The notes under the pieces were generated by a model that did no database searches, was not told the origin of the DNA, and was given only the letters and a program-made list of their open reading frames with translations. 64,000 nt of DNA from Shinella sp032095155 (GTDB lineage Bacteria > Pseudomonadota > Alphaproteobacteria > Rhizobiales > Rhizobiaceae), in the NCBI RefSeq assembly GCF_049199905.1, contig NZ_JBLZPK010000028.1, positions 62,001 to 126,000 of the forward strand, read 5' to 3'. Shown piece after piece: positions 25,704 to 33,907 of the stretch; position 1 is the first letter of the stretch; every line of letters starts with the position of its first letter. The position numbers were made by a program, and so were the translations under genes.

Positions 25704-26164
25704 GCAAGACGGACGTTTCAGGCCTGTCCCAATTGGGGCAGAAGGTCGATCTTCCCGCAGATCCGGATACGGCCATGCTGGAGCGCGTGCCGAGCAGCCA
25801 TGCGGGCACGGATTTCGTGGTGCGCTTCACGGCGCCGGAATTCACCTCGCTCTGCCCGATGACCGGCCAACCGGATTTCGCGCATATCGTCATCGACTAC
25901 ATTCCGAATGGCTGGCTGGTCGAATCGAAGTCGCTAAAACTCTACCTGCATTCCTTCCGCAACCACGGCGCCTTCCACGAGGATTGCACCATCGACATCG
26001 CCAAGCGGCTCGTCGACCTCCTGGAGCCGAAATGGCTGCGCATCGGCGCTTACTGGTATCCGCGCGGCGGCATCCCGATCGATGTGTTCTGGCAGACCGG
26101 AGCCGCACCCGAGGGGGCATGGATCCCCGAGCAGGGTGTGCCGCCCTATCGCGGCCGCGGCTGA
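25700..26164 (+). CDS. queF: NADPH-dependent 7-cyano-7-deazaguanine reductase (QueF, unimodular)
   Basis: A 154-residue type I QueF, which reduces preQ0 to preQ1 in queuosine synthesis. The nucleophile is Cys52 in SLCPMTGQPDFA, with Asp59 close by, and the NADPH-binding ESKSLK motif is at residues 75-80; FHED (92-95) completes the substrate site. Short length shows the unimodular homo-oligomeric form. It starts inside the end of the CDF gene (ATGA overlap). No other queuosine gene is in the window. Confidence 0.96.
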   Translation: MSKTDVSGLSQLGQKVDLPADPDTAMLERVPSSHAGTDFVVRFTAPEFTSLCPMTGQPDFAHIVIDYIPNGWLVESKSLKLYLHSFRNHGAFHEDCTIDIAKRLVDLLEPKWLRIGAYWYPRGGIPIDVFWQTGAAPEGAWIPEQGVPPYRGRG

Positions 26165-26306
26165 CCAGTGCCATTTACCCTGTTTTCCGGTCATCCCGGC
26201 AGGCTCTATCGCCCTCTATCGGTTTTGTTGCATTGTCTTGGCCAGTGAGTCGCATTATCTGACACAGCGACCAAGACTATTCTGACGACAAATCCGGAGA
26301 CTTTGG

Positions 26307-26885
26307 ATGAGCGACGAGGACGACAAGAAGACGGAACTGCCCCTGGGCAAGGAAACGGAGGCGAACCTTTTCAAGTCGCGTTCGATCTTCATCTATGGGC
26401 CGATCAACCAGGAACTGGCGCAGAAGGTCTGCTCGCAGCTTGTGGCGCTTGCCGCCGCCAGCGACGAAGACATCCGCATCTACGTCAATTCGCCGGGCGG
26501 CCATGTCGAATCGGGCGATTCGATCCATGACATGATCAAGTTCATCAAGCCGAAGGTCTGGATGATCGGTACGGGCTGGGTCGCCTCCGCCGGTGCGCTG
26601 ATCTATGTCGCTGCGCCCAAGGAGCAGCGCCTTTGCCTGCCCAACACCCGCTTCCTGCTGCATCAACCGTCGGGCGGCACCCGCGGCATGGCATCGGATA
26701 TCGAGATCCAGGCCCGTGAAATCATCAAGATGAACGAGCGCCTGAACAAGATCTTCGCCGACGCCACCGGCCAGCCGATCGAGAAGATCGCCAAGGACAC
26801 GGATCGCGACTATTGGCTCTCCGCCGAGGAAGCCAAGGGCTACGGCCTGGTTTCGCGCATCGTGACCTCGCAGGCCGATATCTGA
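26307..26885 (+). CDS. ClpP-type ATP-dependent protease subunit paralogue
   Basis: A 192-residue ClpP-family serine protease subunit. The catalytic triad aligns with E. coli ClpP as Ser94 (GWVASAGALIY), His119 (FLLHQPSGG) and Asp168 (DTDRDYWLS); the oligomer-handle helix DIEIQAREIIKMNERLNKIF is present. The N-terminal 20 residues are charged (DEDDKKTELPLGKETE) and lack a typical ClpP propeptide and axial-loop sequence. There is no clpX or clpA nearby, so it is a solitary paralogue rather than the main clpP; its ATPase partner is unknown. Confidence 0.9.
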   Translation: MSDEDDKKTELPLGKETEANLFKSRSIFIYGPINQELAQKVCSQLVALAAASDEDIRIYVNSPGGHVESGDSIHDMIKFIKPKVWMIGTGWVASAGALIYVAAPKEQRLCLPNTRFLLHQPSGGTRGMASDIEIQAREIIKMNERLNKIFADATGQPIEKIAKDTDRDYWLSAEEAKGYGLVSRIVTSQADI

Positions 26886-26910
26886 GCGGATGCGCTTTCG
26901 CTGAATTGAG

Positions 26911-26939
26911 AACCCTCCGCCGTCGGCGGAGGGTTTTTT
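26911..26939 (+). terminator. Intrinsic terminator of the ClpP-type gene
   Basis: Perfect 11-bp stem AACCCTCCGCC / GGCGGAGGGTT with a 3-base loop and a T6 tail. It lies between convergent genes. Confidence 0.93.
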
Positions 26940-27132
26940 ATTGCCTGCGGCGCGAGAACGGATCGGGTGGATCGTTGTTGCCGATCGAGCGCTCGTAGAG
27001 GCACTGGACCTTGTAGTCGCTGACGGCGCCGTAGAGGCGGGTGCAATAGGCGTTATCCGCGATCGTCTGGGGCGAGGGCGGCGTCATGCATCCGGCAAGA
27101 AGGGCGAAGGGGATAAGGGAAAGATATTTCAT
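26938..27132 (-). CDS. Small lipoprotein, 64 aa
   Basis: A 64-residue predicted lipoprotein: MKYLSLIPFALLAGC is a signal sequence with a lipobox (LLAGC, Cys15). The mature peptide is short with two further cysteines and a basic C-terminus (DPFSRRRQ). The start is decided by GGAGG 6 bases before ATG at 27132; an upstream GTG overlaps that ribosome site. Function unknown. It is convergent with the ClpP-type gene and divergent from leuL. Confidence 0.75.
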   Translation of the reverse strand: MKYLSLIPFALLAGCMTPPSPQTIADNAYCTRLYGAVSDYKVQCLYERSIGNNDPPDPFSRRRQ

Positions 27133-27261
27133 GATCACCTCCCAGACTGCGTGCTTCGATTGTCCGCGTCAATTGTGTCTTTTGATGAACGGTGCAGCGG
27201 TGGCCGAAGTTTCAGGAGAGGGGTGCTTGCGCTTTCACGATCGCGCCGGTATAGACGGCCT

Positions 27262-27387
27262 ATGTTGAAGACCAGCGCACAGATCATCGAACGCGTTTCC
27301 CGTGGCAGCACTGCTGTCGCCGAGCGTTCGCGCGGCTTCTCCTCGCTTCTTCTTCTCGGCCTTACGCGCGGTTGCCGGGTTCGTTGA
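27262..27387 (+). CDS. leuL: Candidate leucine leader peptide (leuL)
   Basis: A 41-codon reading frame about 140 bp before leuA that ends SSLLLLGLTRGCRVR: four tandem Leu codons (CTT CTT CTT CTC at 27343-27354) and a fifth two codons later, close to its stop. This position and Leu run are what a leucine attenuator needs. GC-rich segments after it can form alternative hairpins. Leader peptides for leuA are known in rhizobia; this one is recognised by pattern only. A shorter version starting further in is possible. Confidence 0.72.
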   Translation: MLKTSAQIIERVSRGSTAVAERSRGFSSLLLLGLTRGCRVR

Positions 27388-27436
27388 GGAGCGCCCGGCG
27401 GCCGACAAAGCCCGCCCGGCAATAGCTCCTCGTTTC
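27374..27436 (+). promoter_or_regulatory. Candidate leuA attenuator hairpins
   Basis: GCCGGG (27374-27379) can pair with CCCGGC at 27394-27399. Alternatively GAGGAGC (27386-27392) pairs with GCTCCTC (27425-27431), which is followed by GTTTC. The two options share sequence and are mutually exclusive, as in an antiterminator/terminator pair, but the U-tract is short. Confidence 0.5.
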
Positions 27437-27523
27437 ACCCCCAGTGTATGAATTCCGGTGCATTCGCGCTCGTTAGGCGCTATGACGCTTTCGCGAATGC
27501 CGGGACGACGAAGAGACGAAGCG

Positions 27524-29233
27524 ATGATTTTGAAGACCCATTCTCCCAAGCAGGGCATGCCTGAAGCCGCCACCAAGTATCAGGCCTATCCGACCATCAG
27601 CATCCCCGACCGCACCTGGCCGGGCAAGGTCATCGACAAGGCGCCGATCTGGTGTTCGGTGGACCTGCGCGATGGAAACCAGTCGCTGATCAATCCAATG
27701 GGCCACGACCGCAAGGCCCGCATGTTCCAGCTGTTGCTCGACATGGGCTTCAAGGAGATCGAGATCGGTTTCCCCTCGGCCTCGCAGACCGATTTCGATT
27801 TCGCCCGCTGGTGTGTCGAGCAGGGCAACGTGCCGCAGGACGTGTCCTTGCAGGTTCTGGTGCAGTGCCGCCCCGAACTGATCACCCGCACCTTCGAGGC
27901 GCTGGAGGGCGCGCATAACCCGATCATCCACTTCTACAATTCGACGAGCGAATTGCAGCGCCGCGTGGTGTTCGGCAAGGACGTGCACGGCATCAAGCAG
28001 ATCGCCACCGACGCGGCCAAGATGATCACCGATATGGCCGCCAAGGCCGGCGGCGGCTACCGCTTCGAATATTCGCCGGAAAGCTTTACCGGCACCGAAC
28101 TGGAGGTGGCGCTGGAAATCTGCAACGCGGTCGTCGAGATCGTGAAGCCGACGGCCGACAACAAGCTGATCCTGAACCTGCCCTCGACCGTCGAGATGGC
28201 GACGCCGAACATCTATGCCGACCAGATCGAGTGGATGTGCCGCAACATCGACAACCGCGAGAACGTCATCATCTCGCTGCACCCGCACAACGACCGTGGC
28301 ACGGGCATTGCGGCAACCGAGCTGGGCCTGATGGCCGGCGCGGACCGTGTCGAAGGCACGCTGTTCGGCAATGGCGAGCGCACCGGCAATGTCGATGTCG
28401 TCACGCTGGCCTTGAACATGTACACGCAGGGCGTCGATCCCAAGCTCGACTGCTCGGATATCGAGCGCATCAAGTCGGTCTATGAATATTCCAACGAGAT
28501 GGCCATTCCGGAGCGCCACCCCTATGTCGGCGAGCTGGTCTACACGGCCTTCTCGGGCTCGCACCAGGATGCCATCAACAAGGGCATGAAGGCCATCAAG
28601 AAGGCCAACAAGCCGCTGTGGGAAGTGCCCTATCTGCCGATCGACCCGCAGGACGTCGGCCGTTCCTACGAGGCGATCATCCGCATCAACTCGCAGTCCG
28701 GCAAGGGCGGCATCGCCTATATCCTGCAGGAAGACTACGGCATCAACCTGCCGCGCAACCTGCAGGTCGAGTTCCGCGACGAGATCCAGCGCATTACGGA
28801 CGAAGAGGGCGTCGAGCTGCCAGCCAAGCGCATCCATGAGAGCTTCATGGAGCGTTACGTCACGCAGCCGGGCACGCGCCTGCGCTTCGTCGACCACCAC
28901 ACCTATCCGGATGAAAGCGGCCAGAAGGGCTCGCGCATCGTCGCCGCCGAGGTGACCGACGGCGGCGAGACGAAGCGCATCGAGGGCAAGGGCACCGGCC
29001 CGATCGACGGGTTCATCAACGCGCTGTCGATCTATCTCGGCATTCCCATGTCGGTTGCCGATTATTCCGAGCATTCGCTCCAGCAGGGCTCGAATGCGGC
29101 GGCCATCGCCTATGTCGAGGTGGTGCATCCCGGCGGCAAGCTGTTCGGCGTCGGCATCAACACCAACATCGTGACGGCCTCGCTCGAAGCCATCGTCTCG
29201 GCCGCCAATCGCGTGCTCGCAACGCGCGGCTGA
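27524..29233 (+). CDS. leuA: 2-Isopropylmalate synthase, long (type 2) form
   Basis: A 569-residue LeuA of the long actinobacterial/rhizobial type, the first committed step of leucine synthesis (acetyl-CoA plus 2-oxoisovalerate). The catalytic TIM barrel fills residues 30-330: SVDLRDGNQSLINPM binds the divalent metal, and HPHNDRGTGIAATELGLMAGADRVEGTLFGNGERTGN holds the metal-binding HxH and substrate residues. The C-terminal regulatory domain (about 430-569) would bind leucine for feedback inhibition. A leuL-type leader lies upstream. The ATG is the only start that gives the family N-terminus. Confidence 0.96.
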   Translation: MILKTHSPKQGMPEAATKYQAYPTISIPDRTWPGKVIDKAPIWCSVDLRDGNQSLINPMGHDRKARMFQLLLDMGFKEIEIGFPSASQTDFDFARWCVEQGNVPQDVSLQVLVQCRPELITRTFEALEGAHNPIIHFYNSTSELQRRVVFGKDVHGIKQIATDAAKMITDMAAKAGGGYRFEYSPESFTGTELEVALEICNAVVEIVKPTADNKLILNLPSTVEMATPNIYADQIEWMCRNIDNRENVIISLHPHNDRGTGIAATELGLMAGADRVEGTLFGNGERTGNVDVVTLALNMYTQGVDPKLDCSDIERIKSVYEYSNEMAIPERHPYVGELVYTAFSGSHQDAINKGMKAIKKANKPLWEVPYLPIDPQDVGRSYEAIIRINSQSGKGGIAYILQEDYGINLPRNLQVEFRDEIQRITDEEGVELPAKRIHESFMERYVTQPGTRLRFVDHHTYPDESGQKGSRIVAAEVTDGGETKRIEGKGTGPIDGFINALSIYLGIPMSVADYSEHSLQQGSNAAAIAYVEVVHPGGKLFGVGINTNIVTASLEAIVSAANRVLATRG

Positions 29234-29256
29234 TCGACCCGCTCTCTCAAAACAAA

Positions 29257-29291
29257 AGCCCGGCAGCGTTTGCTTCCGGGCTCTTTCTTTT
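29257..29291. terminator. Terminator between leuA and the membrane protein gene
   Basis: A 7-bp stem AGCCCGG / CCGGGCT, followed by CTTTCTTTT on the plus strand and TTTTGTTTT on the minus strand. It can work in both directions. Confidence 0.8.
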
Positions 29292-29306
29292 GGGTTTGCG
29301 GAAAGC

Positions 29307-29873
29307 CTACCCGGCGAAGAGCGCCGTCGCGGTGAGCACGTAAAGCACCGCCACGCCTACAACGATCGTCACCACCCGCTTGCTCTTCGCGAAGGCGGCC
29401 GTGAGGAGGAGCGCGTAGTAAATCGCGTTGAGCGTGATCCAGAGCGCGAAGGTCGAGAGCGGCCATGGCGTCGTGACGGCGGAGATGGCCGGCGGTATCT
29501 GGGTCATCAGATTGCTGCCCAGCACGCAGAACACCACGACGCGGCGGTGTTCCATGATGTGGTTGTCGAGCGTGTCCTTTTCGGTCGCCTTGGGAAATAC
29601 CTGGGTGGCGGCGAAGTAGTAGAGCAGGGCGACCACCGCGACCGCATAGGCGATCATGTAGTTGACCTCGGCCATGTCGCGATAGGCCCAGGCATTCATC
29701 CAGAACGTGATGAGATCGACCAGAAGCAGCAGGCCGAAGAGCGGGGCGACGATGCCGATCCTGCGCTGCTGACGCTCGTCATAGGCGCGCGAGAAGCCGG
29801 ATGCGACCTCGACCACGGCGAGGCCCAGCAGCAGGCCGTAAAAGGCGAACATGAAACCGAAGGCTTCGCTCAT
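29307..29873 (-). CDS. Membrane protein of unknown function, 188 aa
   Basis: Not recognised. An integral membrane protein with about five or six hydrophobic helices (residues about 5-25, 42-62, 72-92, 110-130, 138-158, 165-186) and an arginine-rich cytoplasmic loop (RAYDERQQRR). There are no transporter or enzyme motifs. It is a single gene, convergent with leuA. Confidence 0.75.
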   Translation of the reverse strand: MSEAFGFMFAFYGLLLGLAVVEVASGFSRAYDERQQRRIGIVAPLFGLLLLVDLITFWMNAWAYRDMAEVNYMIAYAVAVVALLYYFAATQVFPKATEKDTLDNHIMEHRRVVVFCVLGSNLMTQIPPAISAVTTPWPLSTFALWITLNAIYYALLLTAAFAKSKRVVTIVVGVAVLYVLTATALFAG

Positions 29874-30070
29874 ACCATTCTCCCCAGTATCAAACCCTCA
29901 TGGACGATCGCAGCCACGCCCACAAGTGGCGGCTGTGGACGGACACGGCGCAGGACTTGGCCAAAGTTGGGTTGTAATCGGAAAGGAGATGGCAGTGGTG
30001 GCGGAGAATAAGGAAGGCGCATAGTAGCGGCCGTGGAGCGGCGCCGCCATTTTTTAAGGCGGCCTGCCGC

Positions 30071-30919
30071 TCAGATGCTGGTGGAAACCGCTTCCGCGAT
30101 GCGCTCGAGATTCGGATCCGCCGACGGGCCGACCACGACATAGGAGGCCTTGCCCTGCTGCCAGGAGACGAGACCGATGTCGTTGCGCATGCTTTCGGCC
30201 AGCGTCGTCTTGCCTTCGACCGGGTCGCTCTGCAGGAAACAGATGGCGAATATCTCGTTCTCGGCATCGCGATAGAGCAACTGGGCCGCCGGCTTTCCGC
30301 CGGCGACGAGCAGGCGCGCGCCTTCGAACTTCAGGTTCTGGCCGGAAAGGTCGGGCAGTTTGAAGGGCACACCGGTGCTGGCCGACAGCCATTCCACGAT
30401 GTGGTCCTGGTCGCTCGCGGGCACTTCCACGAGATGGCGCGTCTGGCGCGCATAGATGCGGTGATAATCCGCGATGTCATCAAGCCAGGTGCGCGGTGCG
30501 GCGGCAATCTGGATCGGGCCGTCGGTGTCTTGCTGCTCGGAGATCAGATAGCCGGCAACGACGCCCGCCATGAAAATCGCGAGCGACGCGGCAAGCGCTT
30601 GCGGCCAGAACGCGCTGCGGCGCGGGGCAGGCGTCGCGGCGACCGGAATGCCGGCGATGCCGAGCTTCGGCGCGTCGTCGTCGCTGCTGCGGGCTTCCTT
30701 GATGTTGCGCACGAGATCGAGCGGGATCGGCTCCTGCAACATGCGCTCGAAGGCGCGCGCGCCGAATTCGCTGCCGAGCTTCAGCTTCTCGAAGACCTCG
30801 CGCGCATCGTCGTCCTGCGCGAGGATTTCGTCGATTTCGTTCATTTCCGCGCGCGGCAGCTGGCCGTCGAGATAGGCCGATAGCCGCACTTCGATCGGGA
30901 GACCCTGTGTGCTTTCCAC
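30071..30919 (-). CDS. Membrane-anchored anti-sigma factor
   Basis: A 282-residue protein next to an ECF sigma gene. The N-terminus (IEVRLSAYLDGQLPRAEMNEIDEILAQDDDAREVFEKL, residues about 9-46) is an anti-sigma domain of the zinc-free kind, with no HxxxCxxC. One membrane helix follows near residues 110-130 (FWPQALAASLAIFMAGVVAGYLI), then a periplasmic sensor-like region of about 150 residues. The start is GTG at 30919, just 2 bases after the sigma stop codon; an open frame reaching back into the sigma gene is not coding. It should hold the sigma factor at the membrane until an envelope or redox signal arrives. Confidence 0.86.
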   Translation of the reverse strand: MESTQGLPIEVRLSAYLDGQLPRAEMNEIDEILAQDDDAREVFEKLKLGSEFGARAFERMLQEPIPLDLVRNIKEARSSDDDAPKLGIAGIPVAATPAPRRSAFWPQALAASLAIFMAGVVAGYLISEQQDTDGPIQIAAAPRTWLDDIADYHRIYARQTRHLVEVPASDQDHIVEWLSASTGVPFKLPDLSGQNLKFEGARLLVAGGKPAAQLLYRDAENEIFAICFLQSDPVEGKTTLAESMRNDIGLVSWQQGKASYVVVGPSADPNLERIAEAVSTSI

Positions 30920-30921
30920 GG

Positions 30922-31440
30922 TCAGGCCCTCCTTTCCGTCTGCTCGGAGATCATGGCCGCCAGCCGGATGCGGGCGGCTGAAAGCCGGCTCATCACGGTG
31001 CCGATCGGAATGCCGAGAATGTCGGCGGCGTCGCGATAGCTGTGGCCTTCCACATTCACCAGGAGAAAGACGCTGGAAAGGCCCTCGGGCATGGTCATGA
31101 TCAACTTGTGCAACTGTTTGGCATAGACCGCTTTGTCGGCCGACGCCTCGATGTGAAGAGTATCCTGCTCGGCGACATCTACCGTGCCCTGGCCTGTGCG
31201 GACCTTTCGCTTGCGGATCTCGTCCACCCACAGATTGCGTGTCATGGCATAAACCCAGCTTTCCAGCCGGCCTTCCCCGTTCCAGAGATGAGCCCGCGTG
31301 ATGGCTCTTTCGCAAGCCTCCTGCACGAGATCGTCCGCATCGCTGCTGTTGCGCGTCAGCGTCATGGCAAAACGGCGCAACTTGGGCAGCAAATTGACCA
31401 ATTCTCGCCGGAACTCATTCGATTCTGCCGTCGGACGCAT
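30922..31440 (-). CDS. ECF RNA polymerase sigma factor (RpoE-like)
   Basis: A 172-residue ECF sigma factor. Region 2 spans about 10-80 (NSSDADDLVQEACERAI and RLESWVYAMTRNLWVDEIRKRKV bind the -10 element and core polymerase). Region 4 spans 115-165 (LPEGLSSVFLLVNVEGHSYRDAADILGIPIGTVMSRLSAARIRL) and recognises the -35 box. The anti-sigma gene follows after 2 bases, so the pair is one transcription unit, probably self-activated. I could not identify a convincing ECF promoter in the 190 bp upstream. The inducing signal is unknown. Confidence 0.92.
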   Translation of the reverse strand: MRPTAESNEFRRELVNLLPKLRRFAMTLTRNSSDADDLVQEACERAITRAHLWNGEGRLESWVYAMTRNLWVDEIRKRKVRTGQGTVDVAEQDTLHIEASADKAVYAKQLHKLIMTMPEGLSSVFLLVNVEGHSYRDAADILGIPIGTVMSRLSAARIRLAAMISEQTERRA

Positions 31441-31596
31441 TGCTTTTCCAAGGAAACGTTCGGGATCAAGACTCTATTCGCTCCCTGAGCCGGAGCGACC
31501 GCCTGATATGAAACATTCTTCCTGGGGTCTGCAAGCATGAACGGCATCCCGGAGCGCAGTTTCCCGCGTTCCTCAACGATTGATCTTGATGTGATG

Positions 31597-31623
31597 GGCG
31601 CCGTCCCGTTTTCGGACGGCGCC
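31597..31623 (-). terminator. Terminator-like hairpin after the TPR gene
   Basis: Perfect 10-bp stem GGCGCCGTCC / GGACGGCGCC with a 7-base loop. It lies between the TPR gene's stop and the ECF sigma upstream region; the tail is poor in T on both strands. Confidence 0.65.
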
Positions 31624-31633
31624 TGACGGCAGG

Positions 31634-32269
31634 TCAGTAGGTGGTGCGCTCGCCGCCGAGCGACTGGAGAAGGGCGCGGTAGGCCCAGGTGTTCTCGCCG
31701 CCGCGGTCGCGGATTTCGACGAGTTGGACGCGGGCACCCTCGATGTCGCCCTGTTCGATCAAGGCCTGGCCCATATAGGAGCGGGCGAGGATGTAGTTCT
31801 CGTCCTTTTGCAGCGCGCGCTTGTAGTAGGTCATGCCGAGCTGCATGTTACCGAGCTTACGGGTGTTGTAGCCCATATAGTTGAGGATGCGCGGATCTTC
31901 CTGGTTATAGGCGGCGCGCAGCGCCCTGAGCGCATTCTCGTGCTGGCCGGCATAGGCGAATTCGCGGGCGGCCGTGTAGAGCTTGTCGTCGATCTCGCGC
32001 TCGGTCTTCTTCTGCTCTTCGGTCTTGGCCTTGTCGTCCGCCGGTGTCGTGCCTTCAGCCGGGGTGGTCTCGGCGGGCTTCATGTCCTCGGGCGCGACGC
32101 ATTCCTTCTTTTCCTCGCTCCAGATCTTGCCGTCGGTGCAGGTCGTCGTCGTTTCCGTGGCGACCGGCGGCGTGGTGGTGTCGGAATCGGCGGCACGCGC
32201 GAACGAAAGCGCCGTCAGCGAGACGGCGGCGCAGAATGAAAGCAACATGGTGTGGCGAAGCATGGTCAT
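31634..32269 (-). CDS. Secreted TPR-repeat protein
   Basis: A 211-residue exported protein with signal peptide (cut near ARA-AD, residue 26) and a Thr/Pro/Glu-rich low-complexity linker (residues 30-90) that contains a small cysteine pair (TCTDGKIWSEEKKECV). The C-terminal 115 residues have about three TPR units (ALRALRAAYNQEDPRILNYMGYNTRKLGN, then ALQKDENYILARSYMGQALIEQGDIEGA). It probably mediates protein-protein contacts in the periplasm. It lies upstream of the sigma/anti-sigma operon on the same strand but is separated from it by a hairpin. Confidence 0.83.
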   Translation of the reverse strand: MTMLRHTMLLSFCAAVSLTALSFARAADSDTTTPPVATETTTTCTDGKIWSEEKKECVAPEDMKPAETTPAEGTTPADDKAKTEEQKKTEREIDDKLYTAAREFAYAGQHENALRALRAAYNQEDPRILNYMGYNTRKLGNMQLGMTYYKRALQKDENYILARSYMGQALIEQGDIEGARVQLVEIRDRGGENTWAYRALLQSLGGERTTY

Positions 32270-32385
32270 GGGTTCCCTCTCGATCGGAATCTGCCGGACG
32301 CGGGCCGTCTCGAACGGCCGGCTTTCGGCAGACCGCTCTGAGAAGGAAGTACGGGCGGGCGAGAGGATTTATTCGCGGAAAAGCG

Positions 32386-33288
32386 TCAGAAACGCGTGGT
32401 TTCCGCAAGCGTCAGCGCAAGGCCGTCCGGTGTCAGCGCGTAGCGTTCGCGCATGAGGTTCCAGTTTCCGGGCGCGCCTGAGATCGTGAAGAGATTGTAG
32501 CCCGCGGGAGGCTTGTGGCCGCCCGGTCCCTGCGAGGCCGAGGCGATGCCAACCACCGGCACCTGCTTCGTCTGGCCGGGAAGCCAGTGCACGGTGTTGA
32601 GGTGGGTATGGCCATGCAGCACGAGTTCTCCGCCGCCGGTAGAAATCGTCGCGGCGAAGCGGCGGATGCCGATCATGCGCTTGTGGAACGAGGTCGCGCC
32701 GCGAATCGGCGGGTGGTGGATCATCACGACGCGGAAGAGCCCGGCTTCACCGGCCGCCCGCAGCAGGTTGACCGTCTCGCGCGCCTGTCGGCTGCCGAAA
32801 TAGCCCGATGCCGAGAAGGGCGGCGTTGCCACCGCCGTCGAGCAGCCGATGATCGCGACCTGCCCGCGGATGCGCAGATAGGGGAAGACATGCCTGTCTT
32901 CTTCCCATTCAGCCGGGGCCGCATCGCCGCGCATATAGGGATACCAGGCCCGCGTCGTCTTCTCATAGGCGCCGCGCACATAGGCGTCGTGATTGCCCGG
33001 CACCACCGAGACATGTTCCGGCGTGCCGGCCTCCGGCAGCCACTTCTTGACCGCCGAGATTTCCAGCGAGGTAGCGAGGTTCACAAGATCGCCGGTGATC
33101 GCCAGATGGTCCGGATCGCGCCGCTCGATATCGTCGAGCACGATGTCGAGCGTGTTGGTAAAGAGATGGCGTCGGCGGTTGCGATGCCAGTTGACGAAAC
33201 CGGTGATCCGCTTGGAGAAAAGCTCAAGAAAGGTGAGGGCGGGCAACGGACCGAGATGGACGTCCGATATGTGGGCAAGTCTGAACAT
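32386..33288 (-). CDS. Calcineurin-like metallophosphoesterase
   Basis: A 300-residue metallophosphoesterase with the full motif set: DVH (9-11), ITGDLVN, VPGNHD, MIHHPP and HGHTH, the ligands of a two-metal centre. The substrate is unknown; relatives cleave phosphodiesters such as cyclic nucleotides, UDP-diacylglucosamine or nucleic acids. There is no signal peptide. It is divergent from the Nudix gene at 33402. Confidence 0.92.
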   Translation of the reverse strand: MFRLAHISDVHLGPLPALTFLELFSKRITGFVNWHRNRRRHLFTNTLDIVLDDIERRDPDHLAITGDLVNLATSLEISAVKKWLPEAGTPEHVSVVPGNHDAYVRGAYEKTTRAWYPYMRGDAAPAEWEEDRHVFPYLRIRGQVAIIGCSTAVATPPFSASGYFGSRQARETVNLLRAAGEAGLFRVVMIHHPPIRGATSFHKRMIGIRRFAATISTGGGELVLHGHTHLNTVHWLPGQTKQVPVVGIASASQGPGGHKPPAGYNLFTISGAPGNWNLMRERYALTPDGLALTLAETTRF

Positions 33289-33401
33289 ACCCCCCTCCTT
33301 AGAGCATAAGTCCGCCTAGGGAAACGCGAAGCGCGTGGATATTCCCGAAGCTTCGACCTGCAAGACTTGATTTGCCCGAAAGGTTCCGGCGAAGTGCCGG
33401 A

Positions 33402-33905
33402 ATGGAACAGGATAGGCCACAACCCGCTTCGCCGCCGACCCGCAGCCTTGCGGCCCGTGCCGTGACACGCCTGGCGCATCTCTATTTTGCACTGGCCCGC
33501 GGCATGACGATGGGCGTGCGCGCGGCCTGTTTCGACGAGGCGGGCCGCGTGTTCCTCGTGCGACACAGCTATGTGCCGGGCTGGCATCTGCCGGGTGGTG
33601 GCATCGAGCGGGGCGAGACGGCGCTAGAGGCCGTCGCCAAGGAAATCCGGGAGGAAGGCAATCTCGCGCTCGGCGCGCCGCCGCGGCTTCTGCATGTCTA
33701 TTTCAACAGGCAGACGAGCAAGCGCGATCACGTCCTGCTCTATCGGTGCGATGGCGTTACGCAGACGGCGCCGCGCCTGAAGGATCGCGAAATCGTCGAG
33801 GCCGGCTTTTTCACGCTCGATGCCTTGCCGGCGGCCACCACCGCAGCGACCCGCCGGCGGCTGGAGGAAATCGCCGGGCGGACCGTCTTCGCGGATTTCT
33901 GGTAG
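33402..33905 (+). CDS. Nudix hydrolase
   Basis: A 167-residue Nudix protein. The box GGIERGETALEAVAKEIREEGNL (residues about 57-79) fits GX5EX7REUXEEXGU except that the conserved Arg is Lys and the last Gly is Asn; the EE metal ligands are intact, so it is probably still active. The substrate is not predictable. The start at MEQDRPQ is chosen over a longer frame that begins in the intergenic region. It is convergent with yqjG, whose stop lies 2 bases beyond. Confidence 0.86.
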   Translation: MEQDRPQPASPPTRSLAARAVTRLAHLYFALARGMTMGVRAACFDEAGRVFLVRHSYVPGWHLPGGGIERGETALEAVAKEIREEGNLALGAPPRLLHVYFNRQTSKRDHVLLYRCDGVTQTAPRLKDREIVEAGFFTLDALPAATTAATRRRLEEIAGRTVFADFW

Positions 33906-33907
33906 GC

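Noticed and set aside
30043..30063. Hairpin GCCGCC / GGCGGC just after the anti-sigma gene as a terminator
   Set aside because: Only 6 bp with a 9-base loop and no T-tract on the minus strand; not strong enough to list as a feature.
30071..31315. A 414-residue form of the anti-sigma factor
   Set aside because: The extra N-terminal part is the sigma gene read in another frame; the GTG at 30919 gives the anti-sigma start 2 bases after the sigma stop.
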